In this document: piece after piece, positions 1 to 7,259 of the stretch | How the letters are laid out: every line of letters starts with the position of its first letter | Position numbering within the stretch: position 1 is the stretch's first letter | Assembly (NCBI RefSeq): GCF_001043915.1 | Contig: NZ_LABX01000023.1 | Coordinates: 1-35,809 of the forward strand | Direction of reading: 5' to 3' | DNA: 35,809 bases | DNA from: Methylobacterium aquaticum | GTDB taxonomy: Bacteria; Pseudomonadota; Alphaproteobacteria; Rhizobiales; Beijerinckiaceae | Made by a program: the position numbers and the translations under genes | The notes under the pieces: generated by a model | What the model was told of the DNA's origin: nothing | Seen by the model: the letters and a program-made list of their open reading frames with translations, nothing else | The model's database searches: none

Positions 1-53
1 ATGTCTCTCCTGTTTGTGGTCCGATGTCTGACGTCAGGCTGCCGCGAGGGCGA

Positions 54-188
54 TCAGCACTTCTTGGACTTGGAGCTGCCGCAGGTCGGGGCCGGGGCGC
101 AGGCGCCGACCGAGATACCGACGGAGATGCCGGCGCAGAGGGTGCCGCCAGCGACGGTGGCGAGGGTCTTGGCGTCGAGCTTCTTCAT
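54..188 (-). CDS. double-glycine-leader Cys-rich small peptide, array copy 1
   Basis: Encodes 44 residues, too short for normal gene calling. The N-terminus MKKLDAKTLATVAGG looks like a double-glycine leader of bacteriocin or RiPP precursors, which are cut after GG by a C39 peptidase-type exporter. The predicted 29-residue core has four Cys, a repeated SVG/ISVG motif, and ends in PTCGSSKSKKC, so it is cationic and Cys-rich. A clear ribosome site (AGGAG, about 8 nt before ATG) precedes the start. The coding sequence appears base-for-base identical to copy 2, exactly 189 bp away. No modification enzyme or transporter lies in the window. A bacteriocin-like or modified signalling peptide is inferred. 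A small metal-binding peptide is an alternative. That it is a real gene is supported by three conserved copies with matching SD sites and a diverged third copy that keeps the leader. Confidence 0.78.
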   Translation of the reverse strand: MKKLDAKTLATVAGGTLCAGISVGISVGACAPAPTCGSSKSKKC

Positions 189-242
189 GATGTCTCTCCT
201 GTCTGTGGTCTGATGTCTGAGGTCAGGCTGCCGCGGGGGCGA

Positions 243-377
243 TCAGCACTTCTTGGACTTGGAGCTGCCGCAGGTCGGGGCCGGGGCGCAGGCGCCGACC
301 GAGATACCGACGGAGATGCCGGCGCAGAGGGTGCCGCCAGCGACGGTGGCGAGGGTCTTGGCGTCGAGCTTCTTCAT
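243..377 (-). CDS. double-glycine-leader Cys-rich small peptide, array copy 2
   Basis: A 44-residue peptide with the same translation as copy 1: leader MKKLDAKTLATVAGG, then a core with four Cys ending in PTCGSSKSKKC. The SD AGGAG sits about 8 nt before the ATG. The spacer to copy 1 is 54 bp and nearly identical to the spacer before the next copy, so the duplication unit covers gene plus leader region. Nucleotide identity with copy 1 suggests recent duplication or gene conversion. Function is inferred only from the leader type and core composition. Confidence 0.78.
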   Translation of the reverse strand: MKKLDAKTLATVAGGTLCAGISVGISVGACAPAPTCGSSKSKKC

Positions 378-431
378 GATGTCTCTCCTGTCTGTGATCT
401 GATGTCTGAGGTCAGGCTGTCGCGGCGGCGA

Positions 432-563
432 TCAGCACTTCTTGGACTTGGAGCTTCCGCAAGTCGGGGCCGGCGGGCAGACCGGAGCCGGCGGGCAGCA
501 CACGGGGGCGCAGATCGTGCCGCCAGCGACGGTGCTCAGGGTCTTCAGATCCAGCGTCTTCAT
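432..563 (-). CDS. double-glycine-leader Cys-rich small peptide, diverged array copy 3
   Basis: Encodes 43 residues and is the promoter-proximal member of the array. The leader MKTLDLKTLSTVAGG keeps the spacing to GG seen in copies 1 and 2. The core differs: it is Pro/Cys-rich (TICAPVCCPPAPVCPPAPTC) with six Cys, but keeps the shared tail CGSSKSKKC. A conserved leader and tail with a variable middle is the pattern expected of precursor peptides handled by one maturation and export machine. A GAGG ribosome site lies upstream of the ATG at 563, followed by about 800 bp without a convincing gene. The predicted Cys count would allow disulfides, thioethers or metal binding; which of these applies cannot be read from sequence. 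Confidence 0.75.
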   Translation of the reverse strand: MKTLDLKTLSTVAGGTICAPVCCPPAPVCPPAPTCGSSKSKKC

Positions 564-650
564 CGGGGCTATCCTCAAGTCCGGGATCGGCGTTGCGTCC
601 CGTTGGCCAGGTCTTGATGCCAGATATGGCGAAAGGTGTCGAGAGATGCG

Positions 651-695
651 ATTAAACACTTGGTGGCTTGTTAACCAAAGCGCTTTCGGAAAGCG
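651..695 (-). promoter_or_regulatory. possible promoter and operator for the peptide array
   Basis: On the minus strand a TTGGTT box (673-678) and TTTAAT box (651-656) are separated by 16 bp, about 80 nt before the ATG of copy 3. Directly upstream lies a perfect inverted repeat, CGCTTT-N3-AAAGCG (681-695). The spacing suits a sigma-70-type promoter with an operator next to the -35 box, but the boxes are only moderate matches. Confidence 0.35.
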
Positions 696-1287
696 GATCG
701 ACCACAAAGCCTTACGCAGCAACTGCGGAAAATGCGTAGGTAATTTCGCTGGGGAAGCCCTGTGCATAGCGGCCGGCCACCACCCTTGAGTCGTGCCACG
801 AGAAGATTGCACCTGCCAGGTTGTGTATCCAGAGAGTTTCTATCTCGCGCAGGTGAGTTCATGAACAATCATGTTCTCTTCTTGGCCGTTTCCGTACACG
901 GGTCGGCCAACCAAGCTCGCAAAAAACGATTGACCGGTCCTGTAAAGGCATGCGGTCGACGGTTCGCCGGTCGAATGTTTTGCAAGACAAGGCAAGTCCA
1001 GGGAACAGCGGCGCCAAGCCATGACAAATCTCGGGATCGCAACATGACGGCGCGGCGCGCGATCGGCTCGGGTGAGGAGGCGCGGCATGCCAACGAGTCG
1101 TGCGGCCTGTCCGGGTCGGCCACGAGGTCGAGATTTTCGCCACAGCGGTGCGTGGCCATGGCGCGACGCACGGTCCGCAAGGCGGGGACGTCCTCGCGCG
1201 AGGACGACCGAGGCGAAGACCGGTGACCTGCCCCGGTCGCCGATCGGCCGGTGTTCAGGCCGGCGAGGACGTGCCTTGCATCGGTGA

Positions 1288-1345
1288 CTCGAATTTTCGA
1301 TGCCAAGCCATCGGTTTAGCGAAAATTCGAGAACCCAACCAAGGG
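1288..1345 (-). repeat. dispersed palindromic repeat, copy 1
   Basis: A perfect 12-bp inverted repeat, CTCGAATTTTCG ... CGAAAATTCGAG (1288-1319) with a 20-nt loop, followed by a shared flank reading CCAAGGGTCG. The reverse complement matches the element at 34801-34879 over roughly 65 bp. In translation it yields the VLEFSLNRW-type peptide that can create false ORFs. Confidence 0.7.
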
Positions 1346-1369
1346 TCGTTTTTTTTGCGACCGTCGGTG

Positions 1370-2308
1370 TTAGAAGCTCTGCGTCGGCCGGTCGAGGATG
1401 CGGCGGCCGAGCAGGCTGGCGGCGAGGTCCGCCATCAGGAGGGCGGTCCGGCCGCGCTCGTCGAGGAAGGGGTTGAGTTCCACGAGGTCGAGGCTGCGTA
1501 CCCGCCCGGAATCGTGCAGCAGCTCCATGATGAGGTGGGCCTCCCGGAAGGTGGCCCCGCCCGGCACCGTGGTGCCGACGCCCGGCGCGATGCCGGGATC
1601 GAGGAAATCGACGTCCAGGCTGACATGGAGCAGGCCATCGGCGGCGGATACCTCGCTTAGGAAGGCGCGCAAGGGGGCGACGATCCCGGTCTCGTCGATG
1701 TCGCGCATGTCGTGCACCCGCGTGCCGTTGTCCCGCAGGACCGCGCGCTCCGCCGGATCGACGCTGCGCAGGCCGATCATGCAGATCCGCCCCGGATCCA
1801 GCACCACGTCGAGGGGCGGGAAGTAGCCGGAGAAGCCCGGCCGCCCGGTGAGGTAGGCCAGCGGCACGCCGTGCAGGTTGCCGCTCGTCGTCGTGTCGAG
1901 CGTGTGGAGATCGGCATGGGCATCGAGCCAGAGCAGAAACAGCGGCCGCCCCTCCGCCCGCGCCCGCAAGCCCATCCCCGCCACGGTGCCGGCCGAGAGG
2001 CTGTGGTCGCCGCCGAGGAAGATCGGCCGGGCCTCGGCGCTGTGCCGGAACGCGGCCTCGGTGAGGGCCAGCGTCCAGCCCGCCGTTTCGGCGAGGTGGT
2101 GGATCGCCGGGTTCGGGTGCGGCGGCACCGCGAAGGGAGCGGGCGCGACGGTGCCCGCATCCTCGACCGGGAGGCCGAGGGCGCGGATCGCGTCGACAAG
2201 GCCGGCGGCCCGGTAGGCGCTCGGCCCCATGTCGCAGCCGAGTCGGTTCGTGCCCGACTGCACCGGCGCCCCGACCAGGACGCATCGTTCAGGATGTCTG
2301 TTGACCAC
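1370..2308 (-). CDS. rocF: arginase (ureohydrolase family)
   Basis: Hydrolyses L-arginine to ornithine and urea in the cytoplasm; a binuclear Mn enzyme. Family motifs are in order: GGDHS (about 99-103), DAHADLHT (129-136), SGNLHGVPLA and SLDVDFLDP (230-238), giving the usual Mn ligands His102, Asp129, His131, Asp133, Asp232 and Asp234. GVGTTVPGG and the C-terminal ELNPFLDERGRTALL are typical of true arginases rather than agmatinases. The chosen GTG start gives 312 residues, close to the family norm, and has GGGAG 7 nt upstream. An in-frame ATG at 2362 would add 18 residues lacking family character and would run into a 19-bp repeat array (2345-2397) that looks regulatory. It may be monocistronic. 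Formiminoglutamase or another ureohydrolase is less likely. Confidence 0.9.
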   Translation of the reverse strand: MVNRHPERCVLVGAPVQSGTNRLGCDMGPSAYRAAGLVDAIRALGLPVEDAGTVAPAPFAVPPHPNPAIHHLAETAGWTLALTEAAFRHSAEARPIFLGGDHSLSAGTVAGMGLRARAEGRPLFLLWLDAHADLHTLDTTTSGNLHGVPLAYLTGRPGFSGYFPPLDVVLDPGRICMIGLRSVDPAERAVLRDNGTRVHDMRDIDETGIVAPLRAFLSEVSAADGLLHVSLDVDFLDPGIAPGVGTTVPGGATFREAHLIMELLHDSGRVRSLDLVELNPFLDERGRTALLMADLAASLLGRRILDRPTQSF

Positions 2309-2325
2309 GGACCCGCTCCCGGCTG

Positions 2326-2397
2326 ACGATCGCCTGGCATTGGCCTGATCGCCAGGGATCATTCTGATCGCCTGCGATCACTCTGATCGCCAGGACG
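2326..2397. promoter_or_regulatory. 19-bp tandem repeats with internal dyads upstream of arginase
   Basis: CTGATCGCC recurs at 2345, 2364 and 2383, an exact 19-bp period, with a weaker unit before it. Unit 2 contains the dyad TGATCG-N4-CGATCA (2365-2380) and unit 1 contains TGATC-N6-GATCA. The array lies 37-90 bp upstream of the preferred GTG start, where an arginine- or nitrogen-responsive operator could sit. The regulator is unknown. Confidence 0.45.
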
Positions 2398-2642
2398 GTC
2401 GCAAACGACATCGGAAACGCATCTGCTGCCGTCGATGCCGCGAGTGCGCCGGCCGGGAGTGCTGCCGTCCTGGCCGCCCTGGCCCGACAGGATCGACATT
2501 AAACCCGTCGATCTGACCCGCCGACCGTTGCGGATCCCGGGTTCCGCTGGGCGGCCCCGGAATGGTGAGAGGATAAGAGACCCGTCGCCCGGTCTCGACA
2601 CCGTTCGAAACGCCGCCAGCGCCTTCGGCCGCGTCACACGGC

Positions 2643-2999
2643 TCAGACCGGCCGCCGGAGCTTGCAGCTGTCGATGGCGTTGAGCGCCTTGGTGCGGGCC
2701 GAATCGTTGAAGTAGCCGGTGGTGCGGTAAGCCTCGATCTCGGAGGCGTCGAGGGCGCGCAGGGTCGTCTTCGCGTAGCAGCCGCAGGGGCGCTCGAAGC
2801 TGGTCTCAGCGGCGTTCTGCATCCGGGCCTGGACCACGGCGCAGGAGCGGCGCACGCGGGTCTCGAGCTCCGACGTGGGCGCGGTGCGCAGGGCCGGATC
2901 GGGCTGGTAGGCTTCGAGCTGCGACGAGGAGGCGCCGGCAAAAGCCGCGCCGGCGCCGAGCGCGAGGAGGCCGGCGGCGAGGAAGGTGCGGAGACGCAT
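2643..2999 (-). CDS. small secreted Cys-containing protein, function unknown
   Basis: Encodes 118 residues. Residues 1-22 form a signal peptide (MRLRTFLAAGLLALGAGAAFA). The mature part has four Cys, including a PCGCY pair, and no domain I recognise. Its start lies 29 bp downstream of the molybdopterin oxidoreductase stop, on the same strand, so the two may be co-transcribed. No strong ribosome site is visible. The Cys pattern could form disulfides in the periplasm. It might be a helper of the neighbouring enzyme, but only position suggests this. Confidence 0.7.
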   Translation of the reverse strand: MRLRTFLAAGLLALGAGAAFAGASSSQLEAYQPDPALRTAPTSELETRVRRSCAVVQARMQNAAETSFERPCGCYAKTTLRALDASEIEAYRTTGYFNDSARTKALNAIDSCKLRRPV

Positions 3000-3028
3000 G
3001 GAAGTGAGGTCCGTTGGGCTGCTTGTCG

Positions 3029-5203
3029 TCAAGCTCGACCGTTGGACGCCGAAACTCCCCGCCCGCACAAGGGCGGGCGGGCCACACCATGGGACGAAAA
3101 GCCAGCCTCTTGCCCTGACGGCAGGGCCGCGATGGCGACGTGGTTGTCGTGGAAGGCGGCGCCGCCGAACGGGGCCGGCGCGTCGGCCCCCGTCAGGGTG
3201 TTGATGCCGCGACCATCCGGATAGGCGTCGTTGGGCCAGATCGATTCGGCGATCAGCACGCCACGGCGCAGGCCGGCAAACAGCGTCGCCCGCAAGGTCA
3301 CGGCGCCGCGCTCGTTCGACAGGCGCACCCAGGCCCCCTCCCCGATCCCCAGCGGTGCGGCATCCTCCGGGTGGATCATCACGGTCGGGTGGCGTTCCTT
3401 GGCCAGCGAGGTCGGGGTCTCGGTGAAGCTCGAATTGAGGAAGTTGCGCGCCGGGCTGGTGGCGAGGCGGAACGGATGATCGTCCGTCGCGCTCATCAAG
3501 GGCGCCTCCCAATGGTCGGGGAGTGGCGGCATTGCCGGCCCGCGCGGCCCGTCCTGCGCCACCGGCACTTTGCTCCAGTCGGGCCGGAAGCGGAAGCGCC
3601 GGTCGGGATAGGCGAAGCCGTCGAGGAAATGGGCGCGCTCGTAGGGCGGCTGCACGTCGAGGAAGCCGTCGCCCTCCATCTCCGCCAGGCTGCCGCGGCG
3701 CGAGGCGGTGAGCGTGGCGTCGATCAGCGCGCGTGGGCTCATCGCGAAGCCCGGATGCTCGGCGCCGAGCCGCTCGGCGAGGGCCACGATGACCTCGTGG
3801 TTCGAGCGGCAGAGGGCGGGCGGATCGATGCGCTTCAGGCCCAGCTGGATGTGCTGCTGGCCGCCGCCGGTATAGAGGTCGTCGTGCTCCAGGAACATCG
3901 TGGCCGGCAGGACGAGATCGGCCATGCGGGCGGTCTCGGTCATGAACTGCTCGTGGACGCAGACGAACAGGTCGTCGCGGGCGAAGCCCCGCTTCACCAG
4001 CTCCTGCTCGGGCGCGACCGAGACCGGGTTGGTGTTCTGGATCAGCATCGCGGTCACCGGCGGGCCGTGGCGCAACGCCTCCGGGTCGCCGGTGAGCACC
4101 CGGCCGATCTGCGACTGGTCGAGCATGCGGGTGCCGGGCCGGACCACGTCGAGCCCCTCGATCAGCCGCTTGTTGAGGCCGAAGACGCCGCTATTCGAGT
4201 GGAAGGCGCCGCCGCCGCGATGCTGCCAGGCGCCCGTCACCGCCGGGATGCAGAGCGCCGCATGCATGGCGGCGGCGCCGTTGCGGCTGCGGGCGAAGCC
4301 GTAGCCGAGGCGGAAGAAGGTGTTCTTCGTCTGCCCGACGAGATGGGCGAAACGCTCGATCTCCGCGATCGTGAGGCCCGTGATGGCGGCGGCCCAGGCG
4401 GGATCGCGGGTCTTCAGATGCGCTTCCAGCTCCTCCGGGCAGTCGGTGTAGCGGGCCATGTAGTCGCGGTCGGCCAGCCCGTCGCGGAACAGCACGTGCA
4501 TCACCGCGCAGGCGAGCGCCCCGTCGGTGCCTGGCCGCAGCAGCAGGGCGAGGTCGGCTTGGCGCATGGTCGGGTTGTCGTAGATGTCGACGACCACGAC
4601 CGTGGCGCCCCGGGCCTTGCGGGCGGCCTGGACGTGGGTCATCAGGTTGACCTGGGTGTGCACCGGGTTGGTGCCCCAGATCACCACGCAGTCGCTCTCG
4701 GCGATCTCGCGCGGATCGACCCCGGCGAGGCGGCCGGTGCCGGCGACGTAGCCCGACCAGGCGAGCGTGGTGCAGATGGTCGAGAACTGGCCCGAATAGC
4801 CCTTGGCGTGGCGCAGGCGGTTGATGCCGTCGCGCATCACCAGCCCCATCGTGCCGGCGTAATAATACGGCCAGACCGCTTCCGGCCCGTGCGCGGCCTC
4901 CGCCGCCTTGAAGGCTTGCGCGACGCGGTCGAGCGCCTCGTCCCAGCCGATCGGTGCGAAGTCACCCGAGCCCTTCGGGCCGGTGCGGATCAGGGGCTGG
5001 GTCAGCCGGTCGGGATGGTGGATGCGCTCGGCGTAGCGGGCGACCTTGGCGCAGACGACGCCCGCCGTGTAGCTGTGGCGCGGGTTGCCGCGCACGCGCC
5101 CGATCGTGGCGCCGTCGATCACCTCGACCTCGAGGGCGCAGACCGACGGGCAGTCGTGCGGGCAGGTGGAGGTCGTCCGCTCGATCCGTGGCTGCGCCGT
5201 CAC
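3029..5203 (-). CDS. molybdopterin-dependent oxidoreductase with [4Fe-4S] cluster
   Basis: A member of the DMSO-reductase (MopB) superfamily, 724 residues. The N-terminal CPHDCPSVC plus a later Cys (Cys14, 18, 22 and 51) binds a [4Fe-4S] cluster, followed by the molybdopterin oxidoreductase core (GYSGQFSTIC, VVIWGTNPV, LRPGTDGALA). The C-terminal part (PFRLATSPARNFLNSSF, then WVRLSNERGAV and INTLTGADA) is a molybdopterin-dinucleotide-binding domain. No twin-Arg signal is present, so it is probably cytoplasmic. The substrate cannot be fixed; relatives include polysulfide/thiosulfate reductase-like and formate dehydrogenase-like enzymes. I prefer the GTG at 5203, which has AGGGAG just upstream. 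The ATG at 5218 abuts the T-tract of a terminator. No separate electron-transfer subunit is adjacent, and the small secreted protein follows it. Confidence 0.85.
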   Translation of the reverse strand: MTAQPRIERTTSTCPHDCPSVCALEVEVIDGATIGRVRGNPRHSYTAGVVCAKVARYAERIHHPDRLTQPLIRTGPKGSGDFAPIGWDEALDRVAQAFKAAEAAHGPEAVWPYYYAGTMGLVMRDGINRLRHAKGYSGQFSTICTTLAWSGYVAGTGRLAGVDPREIAESDCVVIWGTNPVHTQVNLMTHVQAARKARGATVVVVDIYDNPTMRQADLALLLRPGTDGALACAVMHVLFRDGLADRDYMARYTDCPEELEAHLKTRDPAWAAAITGLTIAEIERFAHLVGQTKNTFFRLGYGFARSRNGAAAMHAALCIPAVTGAWQHRGGGAFHSNSGVFGLNKRLIEGLDVVRPGTRMLDQSQIGRVLTGDPEALRHGPPVTAMLIQNTNPVSVAPEQELVKRGFARDDLFVCVHEQFMTETARMADLVLPATMFLEHDDLYTGGGQQHIQLGLKRIDPPALCRSNHEVIVALAERLGAEHPGFAMSPRALIDATLTASRRGSLAEMEGDGFLDVQPPYERAHFLDGFAYPDRRFRFRPDWSKVPVAQDGPRGPAMPPLPDHWEAPLMSATDDHPFRLATSPARNFLNSSFTETPTSLAKERHPTVMIHPEDAAPLGIGEGAWVRLSNERGAVTLRATLFAGLRRGVLIAESIWPNDAYPDGRGINTLTGADAPAPFGGAAFHDNHVAIAALPSGQEAGFSSHGVARPPLCGRGVSASNGRA

Positions 5204-5220
5204 CGCTCGCTCCCTCATCG

Positions 5221-5248
5221 AAAAACCCCCGCCGCAGGGCGGCGAGGG
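5221..5248 (-). terminator. rho-independent terminator downstream of ndk
   Basis: Minus strand: stem CCCTCGCCGC / GCGGCGGGGG (one G-U pair), 3-nt loop, then five T. It lies 37 nt after the ndk stop and only 2 nt before the possible ATG of the oxidoreductase. Confidence 0.8.
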
Positions 5249-5285
5249 CTCTCAACCTATCGGCGTTTCCCGGTCGGGGAAACCG

Positions 5286-5708
5286 TCAGCCGACGATGTC
5301 GCTCTCGTCGAAGAACTGCTTGATCTCGAGGGCGGCGTTGTCGAGGCTGTCGGAGCCGTGGACGGTGTTCTCGCCGACCGACTTGGCGAACTTCTGGCGG
5401 ATGGTGCCCTCGGCGGCCTGGGCCGGGTTGGTGGCGCCCATCACCTCACGGTACTTGGCGACGGCGTTCTCGCCCTCGAGCACCTGGACCACGACCGGGC
5501 CCGAGGTCATGAACGCGACCAGCTCGCCGTAGAACGGGCGCTCGGCATGGATCTCGTAGAACTTCTTGGCCTGGGCGTCGGACATGCGGATGCGGCGCTG
5601 GGCGACGATGCGCAGGCCCGCCTCCTCGATCACGGCGTTGACCGCGCCGGTGAGGTTCCGCTCGGTGGCGTCGGGCTTCAGGATGGAGAAGGTGCGCTCG
5701 GTGGCCAT
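5286..5708 (-). CDS. ndk: nucleoside diphosphate kinase
   Basis: Transfers the terminal phosphate from ATP to NDPs through a phospho-His intermediate, balancing NTP pools in the cytoplasm. The 140-residue length is standard. It opens with [11 protein letters not shown] and carries the active-site region [10 protein letters not shown] with catalytic His117; Lys11 and the [11 protein letters not shown] segment also fit the family. The start ATG at 5708 fixes the conserved N-terminus. The gene is closed by a strong terminator, so it is probably its own transcription unit. Confidence 0.97.
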   Translation of the reverse strand: MATERTFSILKPDATERNLTGAVNAVIEEAGLRIVAQRRIRMSDAQAKKFYEIHAERPFYGELVAFMTSGPVVVQVLEGENAVAKYREVMGATNPAQAAEGTIRQKFAKSVGENTVHGSDSLDNAALEIKQFFDESDIVG

Positions 5709-6080
5709 GGGACGTCCGTTCGAGGAATAGCGGTGGCGGGGGCGGTGGGAGGCCGCGCGGCACCGGACCTGACGGTCCGGCGAAAGCCGGGCGCGAACGC
5801 CCGCGCGCCGGGTCCATGCGGACGTCCGGCGCCGGGCTTATAGCCGCGGGCCCGACGCCTCTCAAGCGACGAAGAACCCCCGACTCACCGACCTGCGGGC
5901 GGGCGCTGCGGCCATGCCGCAACACGGTCGAAAAATCGCCCCAAAGCTCGGGCTTCCTGGCTTCAACGTGACCTTTCGGCCACGCTGCCCGGTCCGACCG
6001 CGGCGGCGTCGCTTGCCTCCCCCGCAGCCGGCGGCCTCATCGGGGCCCGCACCGGCCGCGGACAGACAGGAGCTTCCTGC
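5709..6080. other. 372-bp divergent intergenic region
   Basis: Separates ndk (minus) from the DUF2147 gene (plus) and should hold both promoters. It contains GC-rich short inverted repeats such as around 5785-5840. I see no convincing promoter pair or small gene. Confidence 0.5.
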
Positions 6081-6584
6081 ATGCGCTCGATCCTGATCCC
6101 GACCGTCGCCGCCTCCCTGCTCTCGGGCGGCGCCGCCGCGGCGGCTCCCGCCGGCGATCCCTCGGGCACCTGGCTCACCGAGGACGGCCGGGCCAAGATC
6201 AAGATCGAGAAGTGCGGTCCCAATGCCGCCCATGCCTGCGGCAAGGTGGTGTGGCTGAAGACGCCGCTCAACGACCAGGGCCAGCCGCGCACCGACATCA
6301 AGAATCCCGACCCGACGAAGCGCACCCGCCCGGTGATCGGCCTCACGCTGATGGACGGGCTGAAGCCCGAGGACGGCGCCTACAAGGGCCAGATCTACAA
6401 TGCCGAGGAGGGCAAGATCTACGACGTCTCGGTCAGCCGCGAGAGCGCCGGCGAACTCGCGATCTCGGGCTGCATGATGAAGATCCTGTGCGGCTCGCAG
6501 ACCTGGACCAAGGCCCCGGACGAGTTCGCGCAGGCCACGCCCGTGAAGGCGAAGGCCGCCACGGTCAAGCCCGCCGCGAACTGA
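6081..6584 (+). CDS. DUF2147 family secreted protein
   Basis: Encodes 167 residues. A signal peptide of about 22 residues precedes GTWLTEDGRAKIKIEKC, the hallmark opening of DUF2147 proteins. The remainder (CGKVVWLK, GLTLMDGLK, YNAEEGKIYDVSV, LAISGCMMKILCGSQTW) follows the family in order. These are small periplasmic or exported proteins in proteobacteria, predicted to form a lipocalin-like barrel; the biochemical role is unknown. AGGAGC lies 7 nt before the ATG. The short Ala/Lys/Val-rich C-terminal tail is probably disordered. It is convergent with the downstream GST gene, stop to stop within 3 bp. Confidence 0.9.
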   Translation: MRSILIPTVAASLLSGGAAAAAPAGDPSGTWLTEDGRAKIKIEKCGPNAAHACGKVVWLKTPLNDQGQPRTDIKNPDPTKRTRPVIGLTLMDGLKPEDGAYKGQIYNAEEGKIYDVSVSRESAGELAISGCMMKILCGSQTWTKAPDEFAQATPVKAKAATVKPAAN

Positions 6585-6587
6585 TCC

Positions 6588-7259
6588 TCAGCCCCGCGGG
6601 CCCGCAGCCTCCTCGGGGTCCGGCTTGAGCCGGAAGCCGCGCTGGACCCCCGGCCGGGCCTTCATCCGCTCGATCCAGGCGGCGACATGCGGGAACGCCG
6701 CGATGTCCTGGCCCTGGCGCTCCCACAGCTTCGCCCAGGGCAGGATCGCGATGTCGGCGATGGTGTAGGTGTCGCCCGCGACATGGGGAACCCGGCCGAG
6801 CTGCGCGTCGAGCGTTGCGTAGAGCTTGGTCGTCGCGGCGGTGAAGCGCTCGACCGCGTAGGGAATTTTTTCCGAGGCGTAGATGCGGAAATGGTGGGTT
6901 TGGCCGAGGGTCGGCCCGAAATTCGCCGCCTGCCAGAACAGCCAGATGTCGACCGCGATCCGGGCCCGCTCCTCCGACGGGTAGAACAGCCCGGTCTTGC
7001 GGGCGAGGTACTGCAGGATCGCGTTCGATTCGAACACCGTGATCGGCTGCCCCCCGGGCCCGTCCGGATCGACGATGACCGGGATCTTGCCGTGCGGCGC
7101 CACGGCCAGGAAGTCGGGGGCGTTCTGCGCGCCCTTGCCGATGTTGATCGGCACCATGCGGTACGGCAGGCCGCATTCCTCGAGCATGATCGAGGCTTTC
7201 CAGCCGTTCGGCGTCGTCCAGTAATACAGGTCGATCGGCGGCGTCGTCACGGCCGACAT
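6588..7259 (-). CDS. glutathione S-transferase, YfcG/YghU-like
   Basis: Encodes 223 residues: an N-terminal thioredoxin-fold GST domain (YYWTTPNGWKASIMLEE, then GKIPVIVD and ESNAILQYLA) and a C-terminal helical domain (GPTLGQTHHF, IPYAVERF, YTIADIAILPW). The TPNGxK start and LGQxHHF motif match the Nu-class YfcG group, whose members act as glutathione-dependent disulfide-bond reductases rather than as classical transferases. AAGGA sits about 9 nt before the ATG at 7259. A longer in-frame extension to 7733 lacks family similarity and was not used. It is transcribed divergently from the small secreted gene at 7568. Confidence 0.93.
   Translation of the reverse strand: MSAVTTPPIDLYYWTTPNGWKASIMLEECGLPYRMVPINIGKGAQNAPDFLAVAPHGKIPVIVDPDGPGGQPITVFESNAILQYLARKTGLFYPSEERARIAVDIWLFWQAANFGPTLGQTHHFRIYASEKIPYAVERFTAATTKLYATLDAQLGRVPHVAGDTYTIADIAILPWAKLWERQGQDIAAFPHVAAWIERMKARPGVQRGFRLKPDPEEAAGPRG

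Larger units (their letters stand above)
1..377. repeat. 189-bp tandem repeat carrying the peptide genes
   Basis: Stop codons of the three peptide genes fall at 54, 243 and 432, an exact 189-bp period. The first bases of the window match the region just upstream of copy 1 (position 1 aligns to 190), which places the start codon of another copy just outside the left edge. Copies 1 and 2 look identical over the coding part, with a few differences in the spacers. Confidence 0.85.
564..1369. other. 806-bp intergenic region without a convincing gene
   Basis: Holds the candidate promoter of the peptide array and a dispersed palindromic repeat near 1288-1345. The open frames in it show no recognisable domain, no clear ribosome site and composition typical of chance frames in GC-rich DNA. 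Confidence 0.6.

Noticed and set aside
24..617. Plus-strand ORF over the peptide array (197 codons)
   Set aside because: It is the reverse complement of the duplicated peptide genes, with repeated but meaningless sequence and no ribosome site.
762..1226. ORFs in the gap between peptide array and arginase
   Set aside because: Arg/Pro/Gly-rich chance frames, no SD, no domain.
2359..2637. 92-codon minus-strand ORF upstream of arginase
   Set aside because: Covers the 19-bp repeat array, has low-complexity Arg/Gly content and no recognisable family.
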